A stretch of 64,000 nucleotides of DNA. It comes from Beijerinckiaceae bacterium. Its GTDB lineage: Bacteria > Pseudomonadota > Alphaproteobacteria > Rhizobiales > Beijerinckiaceae. Shown in pieces: positions 43,127 through 52,581 of this stretch. Both the position numbers and the translations under genes were made by a program. The stretch is from NCBI GenBank assembly GCA_021324915.1, contig JAJPIC010000001.1:1-64000 (forward strand). The letters run 5' to 3'. Numbering within the stretch: the first letter of the stretch is position 1; each line of letters begins with the position of its first letter. The notes beneath the pieces are model-generated. The model did not search any database. It saw only the letters and a program-made list of their open reading frames with translations, and was not told the origin of the DNA.

Positions 43127-44530
43127 ATGCGAAAAATCAAGCTTGCGCTGACCACCGCGATCTTCTTGTTGAGCCTTGCCGGTCCGGCTCGCGCGGAAGC
43201 GCTCGACGGCGCTCACATGCCGCTCTGGCTCGCTCTGCCTTTTCCGAGCCTGCTGCTTTCGATCGCGCTCGGGCCGGTGCTGGCGCGCCGGCTCTGGCAT
43301 GTGCATTACGGCAAGGCGGCGGCGTTCTGGGCGGTGCTGGCGCTTTTGCTTCTGGTCTTCAACGAGGGATTTCGACCGACGCTCTCCGCCTTAGTGCAGA
43401 ATATGCTCGTCGACTATCTGCCGTTCATCCTAATGCTCTTCGCGTTCTACACGGCCGCCGGTGGGATCGTCGTCTCGGAGCTCGACCGCGCCACGCCGCT
43501 TGCCAACACGGGGCTGCTTGCCGCCGGTACGCTGGCAGCAAATCTGATCGGCACGGTCGGCGCTTCCATGATCCTGGTGCGGCCGCTCTTACAGGCCAAT
43601 GCCGGCCGGCGGCATCAGGTTCACGTCATGATCTTTGTTATCTTCCTCGTTTCGAACATCGGCGGCGCGCTGAGCCCGCTCGGCAATCCGCCGCTCTTTT
43701 TCGGATTTCTCTCCGGCGTCGATTTCTTTTGGCCTTTGCTGCATCTGTGGCCGCATATGCTCTTGACCTCGAGCCTGCTTCTTGCGGTATTTTTCCTCGT
43801 TGACCTCTATTTTTTTCGGCAGGAGCATAAACCGGCTAAGGCAAAGGAAACGCGCCTCGAGATCTGGGGCCTCAAAAATGTCGCGCTGATTCTCGCGGCC
43901 GTTGGCGCGATCTTCGAAAGCGCACTCTGGCATCCGGGCATAGGGTTCAGTGTTCTCGGCGCGCGGCTCGAATTGCAGAATATCGTACGCGACGCTGCGA
44001 TGTTGGCGATCGGCCTGATCTCGTTCGCGGTCACGCCCGACGAAGACCGCGAGGCCAATCACTTCACCTGGGGACCGCTCGAAGAAGTGGCGAAACTCTT
44101 CGCGGCGATTTTCGTTTGCATCATCCCGGTGATGACCATGTTGGCGGCCAATGCGCATGGGCCGTTCGGCCCCGTAATTGCGGCTTTGTCGCATCCCGAT
44201 GGGACCCCGAACAATGCCGCCTACTTCTGGGCGACGGGCCTTTTGTCTTCGGTCCTCGATAACGCGCCGACTTATCTGGTCTTCCTTGGTCTTGCGGGCG
44301 ACCATCCGGCGGAGCTCATGGGGCCGTTCGCATCCACATTGGCAGCGATCTCGGTCGGCGCCGTCTTCATGGGCGCGCTCACTTATATCGGCAATGCGCC
44401 GAATTTCATGATCTACGCATTGGCGCGCCGCGCGCGCGTGCCCATGCCTGGATTCTTCGGCTATATTGCCTGGTCCTGCGCCATTCTCGTGCCGGTTTTC
44501 CTTATCGTCACGTTCGTCTTTTTCCGGTGA
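43127..44530 (+). CDS. Sodium:proton antiporter (CitMHS/NhaD-like)
   Basis: A 467-residue polytopic protein with about 12 hydrophobic segments and an N-terminal signal-like helix. The ion-transporter superfamily motifs include NLIGTVGASMILVRPLL, SNIGGALSPLGNPPLFFGFL, SVLDNAPTYLVFLGLA and LTYIGNAPNFMIYALA; the paired GNPP/GNAP loops are typical. It probably exchanges Na+ for H+ at the inner membrane. Organic-anion transport is possible within the superfamily. It starts 115 bp after polA on the same strand. Confidence 0.88.
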   Translation: MRKIKLALTTAIFLLSLAGPARAEALDGAHMPLWLALPFPSLLLSIALGPVLARRLWHVHYGKAAAFWAVLALLLLVFNEGFRPTLSALVQNMLVDYLPFILMLFAFYTAAGGIVVSELDRATPLANTGLLAAGTLAANLIGTVGASMILVRPLLQANAGRRHQVHVMIFVIFLVSNIGGALSPLGNPPLFFGFLSGVDFFWPLLHLWPHMLLTSSLLLAVFFLVDLYFFRQEHKPAKAKETRLEIWGLKNVALILAAVGAIFESALWHPGIGFSVLGARLELQNIVRDAAMLAIGLISFAVTPDEDREANHFTWGPLEEVAKLFAAIFVCIIPVMTMLAANAHGPFGPVIAALSHPDGTPNNAAYFWATGLLSSVLDNAPTYLVFLGLAGDHPAELMGPFASTLAAISVGAVFMGALTYIGNAPNFMIYALARRARVPMPGFFGYIAWSCAILVPVFLIVTFVFFR

Positions 44531-44540
44531 GGATCTCGCC

Positions 44541-44619
44541 GTGATTGCGGGGAGCCGAAGGCGGCGGCGCAATCCAGCGTCGAAGGCAAAATCCTTGGTT
44601 TGCTTCGCTCGCAATGACG
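44541..44619. repeat. Degenerate intergenic inverted repeat (CGCAATGACG type)
   Basis: One arm reads GATTGCGGGGAGCCGAAGGC, the other TTTGCTTCGCTCGCAATGACG-like, around an inner pair GCGCAATCCAG. This resembles the widespread CGTCATTGCGAGCGAAGC...GCAATCCAG interspersed palindrome of GC-rich bacteria. It lies between the convergent antiporter and yciB genes. Confidence 0.5.
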
Positions 44620-44640
44620 ATGACGCAACGAGTGACATAC

Positions 44641-45300
44641 CTATTGCGCCGCGCTCTTCTCCTTGATGTCCTCTTCCTTGATTTCATGCCGGAGCATGAG
44701 CGGGACTTGGCTCATGGTGAAGAGGAAGATGATGATCACCGTGCCGGGAAATTTGAACGCAACCCAGACATTGGTCGATTGTGTGCGCCAGACGATTTCG
44801 TTCACGATCGCCAAAGCAAAAAAGAATATCCCCCAGCGCAGAGTGAGAATGCGCCAGCCGCGCTCGGTCAGCGGCATGGCGTTGTCGAGGATGATCGACA
44901 GAAGCGGCTTGTTGAAAATCCAGCCGCCGATCAGCACGATTGCGAATGTCGTATAAAGGATCGTTGGCTTCATCTTGATGAAGCGTGGATCCTGGAAATA
45001 GAGCGTCAGAGCGCCGAAGATGACGACGAGCACGGCCGTGACGAGCGGCATGACCGGCAAGCGCCGCGTATACCAATACGAGATAATGAGCGCGAGGACG
45101 ACGGTCGGGATCAGAACCGCGGTCGCGGTAAAGAGCCCGGCATTTTCGCCCGCCAGCAGATGCGGAGGCAGGACGCGCGCGGCGAAAGGCGCAAAGAGCT
45201 TCGGTCGCGCATTGGCAAAAAAGAAAAGAAAGAGCGGCCCGAGTTCGAGCGTCAGCTTCAAAGAGGGCGGCATTTTCGCGCGATCGGCGGGCTCAGTCAT
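44641..45300 (-). CDS. yciB: Inner membrane-spanning protein YciB (septation protein A)
   Basis: A 219-residue integral membrane protein with about five helices. Family segments include LELGPLFLFFFANARP, VFGALTLYFQDPRFIKMKPTI, NEIVWRTQSTNVWVAFKFPG and LPLTERGWRILTLRW-like MPLTERGWRILTLRW. It is known as septation protein A/IspZ in other proteobacteria and is connected to envelope integrity and division. ftsY lies 61 bp upstream on the same strand, the common alphaproteobacterial order. Confidence 0.95.
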   Translation of the reverse strand: MTEPADRAKMPPSLKLTLELGPLFLFFFANARPKLFAPFAARVLPPHLLAGENAGLFTATAVLIPTVVLALIISYWYTRRLPVMPLVTAVLVVIFGALTLYFQDPRFIKMKPTILYTTFAIVLIGGWIFNKPLLSIILDNAMPLTERGWRILTLRWGIFFFALAIVNEIVWRTQSTNVWVAFKFPGTVIIIFLFTMSQVPLMLRHEIKEEDIKEKSAAQ

Positions 45301-45361
45301 TCATGATCCTTGGACATTTTGGGCGCTAAGTGCACCAGCCCCGTCTCAGGCGCAAGCGCAA

Positions 45362-46411
45362 TCATTCGAGCCCGGCGATGGCGCGCGCAAAATCGCGCGC
45401 ATCGAACGGCTGAAGATCTTCGGCGCTCTCGCCGACGCCGATGAAATGGATCGGCAGGTCGAATTTCTCGGCTATGGCGACGAGAATTCCGCCGCGCGCA
45501 GTCCCGTCGAGCTTGGTCATGACGAGGCCCGTCACTCCGGCGCTGCGGCCGAAAATCTCGACCTGCGCCAGCGCATTCTGTCCGACCGTCGCGTCGAGCA
45601 CGAGGAGAACGGCGTGCGGGGCCGCAGGATCGAGCTTCTTCATTACGCGCACGATCTTTTCGAGTTCGGCCATCAGCTCGGTTCTGTTTTGCAGCCGCCC
45701 GGCCGTGTCCATGATCAGAACGTCGGCGCCCGACTCGCGCGCGCTTTGAAGCGCATCATATCCGAGGCCTGCCGCATCCGTGCCGCTCTCGCGTGCAATG
45801 ACTTCGCAGCCGAGCCTCTTGCCCCAGATCTGCAATTGTTCGATGGCAGCGGCGCGAAAAGTGTCGCCGGCGACCAGCACCACGCGCTTGCCTTCGTCAG
45901 TCAATCTGGAAGCGAGCTTGCCGATCGTCGTGGTCTTGCCCGAGCCATTGACGCCGATCACGAGGATGACGAAAGGCCGGCTCGTGATTTCTAGCGGCTT
46001 GGCGAGAGGCGCGAGGACGCGCTCGACCTCCGTCGCGAGTACGTTCTTCACCTCGTCGACGCCGACGTCCTTGTCGTAGCGGCCGCGTGCGACCTCTTCC
46101 TTGATCCGCTCCGCCGCAGCGACGCCGAGATCGGCGCGGATCAGCACGTCCTCGAGATCCTGGAGCATGTCGGCATCGAGCCGGCGCTTGGTGAAAATAT
46201 CCGCAAGACTGGTGCCGATCGCCTGCGATGAGCGCGCCAAGCCGCGGCTCAGACGGCGCAGCCAGCCTGGCCGATCCTGCTCGGGCTTTTCCTGTTCGGG
46301 CTCTTCTTGCTTGGGCTCTTCCTTCGGTTCGGCAGGGGCTTCGTCCTTGCGTCCAAAAATCCGTTTGAAGAAGGGCGTCTTCTCGTCTTGCGGCCTATCT
46401 GCGTCAGACAC
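45362..46411 (-). CDS. ftsY: Signal recognition particle receptor FtsY
   Basis: A 349-residue GTPase. An acidic N-terminal A domain (about 1-45, EEPKQEEPEQEKPEQDRP) is followed by the NG domain: G1 GVNGSGKTTTIGKLA, DTFRAAAIEQLQIWG (the I-box), G3 MDTAGRLQNRTELM, G4 TKLDGTARGG and the closing GVGESAEDLQPFD. It docks ribosome-SRP complexes at the inner membrane. The gene precedes yciB on the same strand and is divergent in function, not position, from the nearby ftsEX genes. No anomalies. Confidence 0.97.
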   Translation of the reverse strand: MSDADRPQDEKTPFFKRIFGRKDEAPAEPKEEPKQEEPEQEKPEQDRPGWLRRLSRGLARSSQAIGTSLADIFTKRRLDADMLQDLEDVLIRADLGVAAAERIKEEVARGRYDKDVGVDEVKNVLATEVERVLAPLAKPLEITSRPFVILVIGVNGSGKTTTIGKLASRLTDEGKRVVLVAGDTFRAAAIEQLQIWGKRLGCEVIARESGTDAAGLGYDALQSARESGADVLIMDTAGRLQNRTELMAELEKIVRVMKKLDPAAPHAVLLVLDATVGQNALAQVEIFGRSAGVTGLVMTKLDGTARGGILVAIAEKFDLPIHFIGVGESAEDLQPFDARDFARAIAGLE

Positions 46412-46508
46412 GATTTAATTCCGCTCTCGCTGGTCCTGGCGCGGAATATGGGCATGGGCCGCTTCTTGGGCAAACGTCGAGCGCAAGGTCCCGGGGAGAC
46501 GGCGGGCT

Positions 46509-47210
46509 CTACCGCGATGCGAGGCTCTCCTGCGCGAAACGGGCGGTGACCTCGCGTCCGGTCGGAGGTGGCTGCGACAGCCGGGCCTGGAAAAACAGGT
46601 GCTCGCCCGCAGCGAGCCGGCGCTTCTGCGTCCTCATGGTCCAACTATAGAGCATGCGGCCGCTTCGGTCGCGAATGGTGAGTTCGACCGGCGGCACCGC
46701 CGCCTCCTGCGGCCGGACATTGACGATCTCGCCCTCGATGCCGAGGACGGGTCCGCTCGCATCGGAAGCCGCGCGCGTGTGCAGGCCGTGGAGCTCGAGC
46801 CCGTATGCATTGACCGGCAGACCGAGCGCCGCGTAGGCCATGCCGCTTTGCGGCCACAGGCGCACGATATCGGCTCGAAAGCCGATGGCTGCCATGACCG
46901 AGGCGAGGAGGGCGCCGCCGACGCACAGGTTTCGCGCAAAATGCGACAAGCCGGACGGGGAGGGCGGCCGAGGCTGCGATTTCACTTTTTCGGCCGGCGC
47001 GGTAGGAAGGGCGCGCGCAACGTGCTGCAGCGAAACCTCGATCTCCGCAACAAGGGCAGGTGGCGGAACCGTCGTCGCGTCTGTCGCTCCGTACGGGGAG
47101 ACGAACCAGATCGTATCGCAGCGCGGGCAGGCGACGCGCCGGCCGTTCGGCCCAAGCGCCGCTCTGATGATGTGATAAGACTTGGCGCAGCCGGGGCAAT
47201 CGATCAGCAT
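46509..47210 (-). CDS. MJ0042-type zinc-ribbon membrane protein
   Basis: A 233-residue protein. The N-terminal MJ0042 zinc ribbon has CxxC pairs (MLIDCPGCAKSYHI, RVACPRCDTIWFV), then a Pro/Lys-rich linker, a single membrane helix (about 110-130, NLCVGGALLASVMAAIGF) and a ~100-residue beta-rich C-terminal domain (DUF3426-like: VLGIEGEIVNVRPQEAAVPP). Such genes often neighbour ftsE in alphaproteobacteria, as here. The start is set at 47210, where the zinc ribbon begins and GGAGC lies upstream; an ATG at 47252 would add 14 residues. Role unknown. Confidence 0.82.
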   Translation of the reverse strand: MLIDCPGCAKSYHIIRAALGPNGRRVACPRCDTIWFVSPYGATDATTVPPPALVAEIEVSLQHVARALPTAPAEKVKSQPRPPSPSGLSHFARNLCVGGALLASVMAAIGFRADIVRLWPQSGMAYAALGLPVNAYGLELHGLHTRAASDASGPVLGIEGEIVNVRPQEAAVPPVELTIRDRSGRMLYSWTMRTQKRRLAAGEHLFFQARLSQPPPTGREVTARFAQESLASR

Positions 47211-47365
47211 GACCCGCGCCTGCTCCTTCCGAAAAAGGCGGGACGAAGCCATCCCGCGATGGCCGGCCGCAATGCTCCGCTGCTATGGTTAAAGCGCCGT
47301 TAAGGCATGATTCGCCTGAGCCAGACCGCCCTTCCCGATGGCGCCGGGCGGGAGACGAGGTCGAT

Positions 47366-48028
47366 TTGGTCCGGTTTGAGAACGTCGGCCTGAGATACGG
47401 AATGGGAGCCGAGATCCTCAAGGACATCAGCTTCAACATCGAGCCCCGTTCCTTCCAATTTCTGACCGGCCCCTCGGGCGCCGGCAAGACCACTCTGCTG
47501 CGTCTGATTCTGCTTTCGCTTCAGCCCACGCGCGGCCTCATCACCCTCTTCGATGCCGACGCCGCGCGCCTCAGCAAAGATGCGATCACCGATCTGCGCC
47601 GCCGGATCGGCGTCGTCTTTCAGGATTTCCGCCTGCTCGATCATCTGACGACCTATGAGAACGTCGCGCTGCCGCTGCGCGTTCAGGGCCGTAACGAATC
47701 CTCCTATCGGGCCGAAGTGGTCGAGCTTTTGCGCTGGGTCGGGCTTGGCGAACATATGCATGTCCTCCCGCCCGTTCTCTCGGGCGGGGAGAAGCAGCGC
47801 GCCGCAATCGCGCGGGCGCTGATCGTGCGGCCCGAGCTCCTGCTCGCCGACGAGCCGACCGGCAATGTCGATCCGACCCTGGCGCGCCGCCTCATGCGGC
47901 TCTTCGCCGAACTGCACAAATCCGGCACCGCGGTGGTCATTGCCACGCATGACCTTGCCCTCATGGATCAGTTCGATACGGCACGCCGGCTCGTTCTCGG
48001 CGACAGCCGGCTGCACATTTACGAGTGA
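47366..48028 (+). CDS. ftsE: Cell division ATP-binding protein FtsE
   Basis: A 220-residue ABC ATPase. Walker A is TGPSGAGKTTLLRLIL, Q loop VVFQDFRLLD, signature LSGGEKQRAAIARAL, Walker B LLLADEPTGNVD, and switch His in IATHDLALM. With FtsX it controls peptidoglycan hydrolases at the septum. The start is uncertain. A TTG at 47366 gives the usual FtsE N-terminus (VRFENVGLRYG) with GACGAGG upstream; an ATG at 47285 would add 27 unusual residues. ftsX follows after 6 bp. Confidence 0.93.
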   Translation: MVRFENVGLRYGMGAEILKDISFNIEPRSFQFLTGPSGAGKTTLLRLILLSLQPTRGLITLFDADAARLSKDAITDLRRRIGVVFQDFRLLDHLTTYENVALPLRVQGRNESSYRAEVVELLRWVGLGEHMHVLPPVLSGGEKQRAAIARALIVRPELLLADEPTGNVDPTLARRLMRLFAELHKSGTAVVIATHDLALMDQFDTARRLVLGDSRLHIYE

Positions 48029-48034
48029 GCGCGC

Positions 48035-48997
48035 ATGATCCTCCTCCAGTCCGAGCCCGAAGAAATCGACGAGGCCGAGGACGAAGCGGCACTTGATCTG
48101 CGCCGCGAACAGCCGCTCGTGCCGGCCGCTTCGATCGCCGGACGTGCGCTCGTGACCGTCGTCGCGATCATGACGTTTCTTGCCTCGCTGACGGCGGGTA
48201 CCGCCATTTTGATCGCCCATTCGGCCGCCGATTGGCGCGGGGCGGTCGCGCGCGAAATGACGATCCAGGTGATGCCGGGGCCCGGCCGCGACATCGAGGC
48301 CGACACCACCCAGGCGGTTGCGGCGGCGCGCGCCGTGCCCGGCATTGCCGATGCCTATGCCTATAGCAAGGCGCAATCTGAGGCCTTGCTGCAGCCCTGG
48401 CTCGGCACGGGTCTCGACCTTTCCGAACTCCCGGTTCCGCGCCTCATCGTGCTCAAGCTTGCGCGCGGGACGGCGCCCGATCTCGACGCCCTGCGCAAGG
48501 CGGTCACCGACAAGGTACCGAACGCCGTCATCGACGATCATCGCCTTTGGCTCGAACGGCTCTCCGTCATGTCGGGAACCGTTGCCGCCATTGCCATGCT
48601 GATTTTTGCGCTCGTCATGATCGCAATGGCGCTCGCCATCGGCTTTGCGACACGCGGCGCCATGGCAGGCAATCGCGAGATCATCGAGGTCCTGCATCTC
48701 GTCGGTGCGGCGGACAGCTATATTTCGCGCCAATTCCAGAGCCATTTCTTCCGCCTCGGCCTGCGCGGCGGGATCATCGGCGGCGGCGCGGCGATCCTGT
48801 TCTTTCTTCTGGCGGCCGGCTTTTCCGTCCTCATCCACGCAACCGCCGGCGGCGATCAGATCGATGCCATGTTCGGAGGATTTGCTTTGAGCCTGACCGG
48901 CTATGGCGTCATCGTGCTTATTGCCTGCGCCATGGGATTCGTCACCGGGATCGTCTCCCGGATCATCGTCTTTCGACATTTGCGCGGCCTGATGTGA
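48035..48997 (+). CDS. ftsX: Cell division protein FtsX
   Basis: A 320-residue membrane protein with four helices (about 35-60, 185-215, 245-270 and 285-310) and a periplasmic loop (DWRGAVAREMTIQVMPGPGRD) after the first. The cytoplasmic acidic N-terminus is longer than in E. coli, as usual in alphaproteobacteria. FtsX passes FtsE ATPase action to periplasmic amidase activators. It starts 6 bp after the ftsE stop, so both are one operon. The REIIEVLHLVGAADSYISRQF loop is the FtsX-family coupling segment. Confidence 0.95.
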   Translation: MILLQSEPEEIDEAEDEAALDLRREQPLVPAASIAGRALVTVVAIMTFLASLTAGTAILIAHSAADWRGAVAREMTIQVMPGPGRDIEADTTQAVAAARAVPGIADAYAYSKAQSEALLQPWLGTGLDLSELPVPRLIVLKLARGTAPDLDALRKAVTDKVPNAVIDDHRLWLERLSVMSGTVAAIAMLIFALVMIAMALAIGFATRGAMAGNREIIEVLHLVGAADSYISRQFQSHFFRLGLRGGIIGGGAAILFFLLAAGFSVLIHATAGGDQIDAMFGGFALSLTGYGVIVLIACAMGFVTGIVSRIIVFRHLRGLM

Positions 48998-49055
48998 GGC
49001 CCGGCCGTGCTCCAATTGACATTGGCGCGTTTACACGCCACATCCGGGCCATTCC

Positions 49056-50657
49056 ATGAATAGATCCGATCCCGTCGCGCGGCGGCGGACCTTCGCCATC
49101 ATCTCGCATCCTGACGCGGGCAAAACGACGCTCACCGAAAAGCTTCTGCTCTTCGGCGGCGCCATTACGCTTGCCGGAGAAGTGCGCGCCAAGGCCAATC
49201 GTCGCCAAACGCGCTCCGACTGGATGGGCATCGAACGGGCACGCGGGATCTCGGTCGTCACCTCGGTGATGACCTTCGAATATGGCGAGTGTGTCTATAA
49301 TCTCCTCGATACGCCCGGCCACGAGGATTTCTCCGAAGACACCTATCGAACGCTCACCGCGGTCGATTCGGCGATCATGGTGATCGATGCTGCCAAAGGC
49401 ATCGAGGCGCGCACGCGCAAGCTCTTCGAAGTCTGCCGGCTGCGCGACATTCCGATCATCACCTTCATCAACAAGCTCGACCGCGAGAGCCGCGATCCAT
49501 TCGACCTTCTCGACGAGATCGAAAAGACGCTGGCGCTCGATGTCGCGCCGGTCACCTGGCCGCTCGGCAGCGGTCGCGAATTCGCCGGAACCTATGATCT
49601 GAAGCACAATGTCGTGCGGCGGCTCGAAGCCGACGATGCGCCGGTCGACGTCGAGGGAGCTGCGGATCCCTTCATCGAAGGCCTGCTGCCGAAGGCGACA
49701 TTCGAGGCGGTGCGCGATCAGATCGATCTCGCTCGCGCCGCTCTCAAGCCGTTCGATAGAGAAGCTTTTCTCGAAGGACATTTGACGCCTGTCTTTTTCG
49801 GCAGCGCGCTGCGCAATTTCGGCGTCCGCGATCTGATCGACGCTTTGGCCGAGTTCGCGCCGCCGCCGCGCCAAATCGAGGCGCGCGGGCGCAGCGTCGA
49901 TCCGCACGAAGCCAGAATGACGGGGTTCGTCTTCAAGATCCAAGCGAACATGGATCCCAATCACCGCGACCGCATCGCCTTCATGCGGGTCTGTTCCGGC
50001 AAGCTGACGCGGGGCATGAAAGCGCGACTCGTGCGCACCGGCAAGCCGCTGACGCTCAGCGCACCGCAATTCTTTTTCGCTCAGGATCGGCAGCTCGCCG
50101 AAGAAGCCTATGCCGGCGACGTCGTCGGCATTCCCAATCACGGCACCTTGCGCATCGGCGATACGCTGACCGAAGGCGAGGATCTGGTCTTCGCCGGCGT
50201 ACCGAGCTTTGCGCCCGAGATCCTGCGCCGGGTCAGGATTTCCGATGCCATGCGAGCGAAGAAATTGCGCGAAGCTTTGCAGCAAATGGCGGAGGAGGGC
50301 GTCGTCCAGGTCTTTCTTCCGAGTGACGGATCGAACGCGATCGTCGGCGTCGTCGGCGCTCTGCAGCTCGACGTTCTCGCCGAGAGGCTCGCGGCAGAAT
50401 ATGGATTGGAGGTCGCTTTCGAGCCTTCGCGTTTCGAATTTGCCCGCTGGGTGCTGGGCAGCGACGTGGAGCTCGAGAAATTCGGCCGCGCCCATGCGGC
50501 TTCGATGGCCCTCGATCTCGACGGCGCGCCGGTCTTTCTCGCCGCCTCCGCCTTCGATCTGCGCTACGAGCAGGAGCGATGGAGCGAGATCAGATTCTCG
50601 GATGTGAAGGATTATCGGATCGCGGCCGAGACGCGCGTTCAGAAGGCGTTGGCATAG
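49056..50657 (+). CDS. prfC: Peptide chain release factor 3
   Basis: A 533-residue translational GTPase. G1 is ISHPDAGKTTLTEKLLLFGG, with RARGISVVTSVM (G2), LLDTPGHEDFSEDTYRTLTA (G3) and FINKLDRESRDP (G4). The RF3-specific middle and C-terminal domains include HRDRIAFMRVCSGKLTRGM and GVVGALQLDVLAERLAAEYG. It removes RF1/RF2 from ribosomes after termination. The last 19 bp overlap the end of the convergent glycosylphosphotransferase gene. The ATG at 49056 has only a weak upstream signal. Confidence 0.97.
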   Translation: MNRSDPVARRRTFAIISHPDAGKTTLTEKLLLFGGAITLAGEVRAKANRRQTRSDWMGIERARGISVVTSVMTFEYGECVYNLLDTPGHEDFSEDTYRTLTAVDSAIMVIDAAKGIEARTRKLFEVCRLRDIPIITFINKLDRESRDPFDLLDEIEKTLALDVAPVTWPLGSGREFAGTYDLKHNVVRRLEADDAPVDVEGAADPFIEGLLPKATFEAVRDQIDLARAALKPFDREAFLEGHLTPVFFGSALRNFGVRDLIDALAEFAPPPRQIEARGRSVDPHEARMTGFVFKIQANMDPNHRDRIAFMRVCSGKLTRGMKARLVRTGKPLTLSAPQFFFAQDRQLAEEAYAGDVVGIPNHGTLRIGDTLTEGEDLVFAGVPSFAPEILRRVRISDAMRAKKLREALQQMAEEGVVQVFLPSDGSNAIVGVVGALQLDVLAERLAAEYGLEVAFEPSRFEFARWVLGSDVELEKFGRAHAASMALDLDGAPVFLAASAFDLRYEQERWSEIRFSDVKDYRIAAETRVQKALA

Positions 50658-52069
50658 GCCTTTTCCGACGTCAGGGTCAGCCACAGGATCTCGATGTCGA
50701 GCCACAGCGACCAGTGGTCGATGTAGTAGAGATCGTGTTCGACGCGCGCGCGCATGCGCTCGTGTCCCATCCCGCCGCGAAATCCATTGACTTGCGCCCA
50801 GCCGGTTATGCCCGGCTTCACATTGTGGCGGCGCGCGTAGAGCGCGATGTGGCGCTCGTACATCTGGTCGATGGCGAGCGCATGCGGCCGCGGGCCGACG
50901 AGCGACATCTCGCCGCGCAGGACATTGATCAGCTGGGGCAATTCATCGACATTATAGCGGCGGATGAGACGACCGATCCGGGTGAGGCGCGCATCGTTCT
51001 CGCTGACCAATGTCAGTTTCGCATCGTCCTCGAGCACATGCATGGAGCGGAACTTGAGCAGTCGGAACGGCTGCTGATTGAATCCGTAGCGGCGTTGCCG
51101 GAAGAGGATCGGGCCCGGACTGTCGAGCTTGATTGCGAGAGCGACGAGGGCGAGAAAAGGCGTGAGCAGAATGAGGCCGAGGGCGGCGAAAACAATATCG
51201 AAGGCGCGCTTGGCGAGGATTTCAGAGGGCGAGAGGGGATCGCGCACGAGATTGAGGCATGAAGCGTGCCCGATCTTGGAGATGCGTGCGTTGGAATATT
51301 GATCGAGCACGCCATCGGAGCCCAAATGAATCGAAGCGGGAATGCGCAAAAAGGCCTGGATCGCCGTGTCGATCACCTGATCCTGCGCCCAGGGGACGAG
51401 AACGAAGACGTCGTCGGGCTCGAGAATGCGCGCCGAGGCGAGCGCCAGCGCAAGATCCTCCTTCAGGCATTCCTCGCCGCGCAGCACGCAAGCGGCGACG
51501 ATTTCGATGCCGAAGAACCAGGGTCCGTGACGGGTCGTGAAGGTCTCGATCTCCTCCTCGTAACCGACGAGGAAGATGCGGCGCGCGGCAAGCGCGCCCT
51601 TTCCGGCATGGGCGCGCAAGATGAAGGTGAGCAACAGCCGGCTCAAATTCATCGCGCAGAAGCCACCGACGAAATAGGTGAGCAGCGCCAGCGCCAAGGA
51701 GCCGGTGAGCGGGCGCGCCGGAAGAATGACGACGAGCGTGCCGAGGATGGTCATGCCCCAGGGCAGGACACAACGTTGCACCTGGTTGTCGAACGAGAGA
51801 TATTTGGCGATCGCATATTCGTCGCGGATCGCGCTCATGAAGGTGAAGAGCACGGCGACCAGAATGCCGAGGCGGATATGGGTGTCGGCCGCGACATCCA
51901 CGCCCCGCGCATAGGTCAGATTGGCGAGAACTCCGGTTGCGAGAATCGCCAGGAAATCTGCGAGAACGGCAGCAAGCGAAAAGCCGCCGCGGAGGAGCGC
52001 CCTGTTCTTCTGCGGAAGGGCGGCGGTCCAGTTGACACGCGCTCCTGGCGTTGTCTCAGCGCGGAACAT
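50639..52069 (-). CDS. Undecaprenyl-phosphate sugar-1-phosphate transferase (WcaJ/PssY type)
   Basis: A 476-residue polyprenyl glycosylphosphotransferase. Four or five N-terminal membrane helices are followed by a CoA-binding-like domain (RRIFLVGYEEEIETF). A further helix (FDIVFAALGLILLTPFLALV) leads to the catalytic bacterial sugar transferase domain: RRYGFNQQPFRLLKFRSM, RRYNVDELPQLINVLRGEMS, LVGPRPHALAID, KPGITGWAQVNGFRG. It attaches the first sugar phosphate to undecaprenyl phosphate for polysaccharide synthesis. It stands alone, without other capsule genes. A hairpin-repeat array lies just upstream. Confidence 0.93.
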   Translation of the reverse strand: MFRAETTPGARVNWTAALPQKNRALLRGGFSLAAVLADFLAILATGVLANLTYARGVDVAADTHIRLGILVAVLFTFMSAIRDEYAIAKYLSFDNQVQRCVLPWGMTILGTLVVILPARPLTGSLALALLTYFVGGFCAMNLSRLLLTFILRAHAGKGALAARRIFLVGYEEEIETFTTRHGPWFFGIEIVAACVLRGEECLKEDLALALASARILEPDDVFVLVPWAQDQVIDTAIQAFLRIPASIHLGSDGVLDQYSNARISKIGHASCLNLVRDPLSPSEILAKRAFDIVFAALGLILLTPFLALVALAIKLDSPGPILFRQRRYGFNQQPFRLLKFRSMHVLEDDAKLTLVSENDARLTRIGRLIRRYNVDELPQLINVLRGEMSLVGPRPHALAIDQMYERHIALYARRHNVKPGITGWAQVNGFRGGMGHERMRARVEHDLYYIDHWSLWLDIEILWLTLTSEKAYANAF

Positions 52070-52226
52070 AGAGGGCTCCGGCGTGCCGGGGCACGCTCAA
52101 AAAGGCACAACGGCGGGTCCGAACGGGACGCATCTCGAAGGTGCGCTCGCTTTCGCCGCCTATCGAGCAACCGGCATGCCTGCGGCGCAGCTCCGGCGAA
52201 CTGGAGCTGCCGGCAATTCTTTGGTT
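52070..52226. other. Intergenic sequence upstream of glycosylphosphotransferase
   Basis: Between the transferase start and the family-C repeats. No gene or clear promoter was identified. Confidence 0.4.
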
Positions 52227-52492
52227 GAGCATCGGATTGCCCCAAAACCGGTAGCCACTTTTGGGTCCGATGCTTTCTTTGAGCATCGGATAGCCCCAAA
52301 ACCGGTACCCACTTTCGGGTCCGATGCTTTCTTTGAGCATCGATTGTCCCAAAACCGGTACCCACTTTTGGGTCCGATGCTTTCTTTGAGCATCGGATTG
52401 TCCCCAAAACCGGTACCCACTTTTGGGTCCGATGCTTTCTTTGAGCATCGGATTGTCCCAAAACCGGTACCCACTTTTGGGTCCGATGCTCG
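52227..52492. repeat. Five tandem family-C hairpin repeats
   Basis: Five head-to-tail units begin at 52227, 52281, 52335, 52388 and 52443, each 53-55 bp; the fifth is shortened. Each has outer arms AGCATCGGA/TCCGATGCT, a 5' bulge TTGC or TTGT, inner arms CCCAAAA/TTTTGGG and an 11-nt loop CCGGTACCCAC (CCGGTAGCCAC in unit 1). Units differ by single bases. There are no unique spacers, so this is not a CRISPR array. It occupies half of the gap before the secreted-protein gene. Confidence 0.9.
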
Positions 52493-52581
52493 GAGCGGGA
52501 TTGTGAACGGATTGCGCGCTCCGAGACTTGACGCTCGGCAGGGGCCGAAGCATCGTCGGGCGCCAGAGCCTGGGGGAGGCC

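Noticed and set aside
47300-50705. Long minus-strand frames opposite ftsE/ftsX (571 codons) and prfC (580 codons)
   Set aside because: Antisense shadows of clear housekeeping genes; no domains or ribosome-binding sites.
52227-52492. Tandem repeats considered as a CRISPR array
   Set aside because: Units are contiguous and almost identical, with no unique spacers, and no cas genes are nearby.
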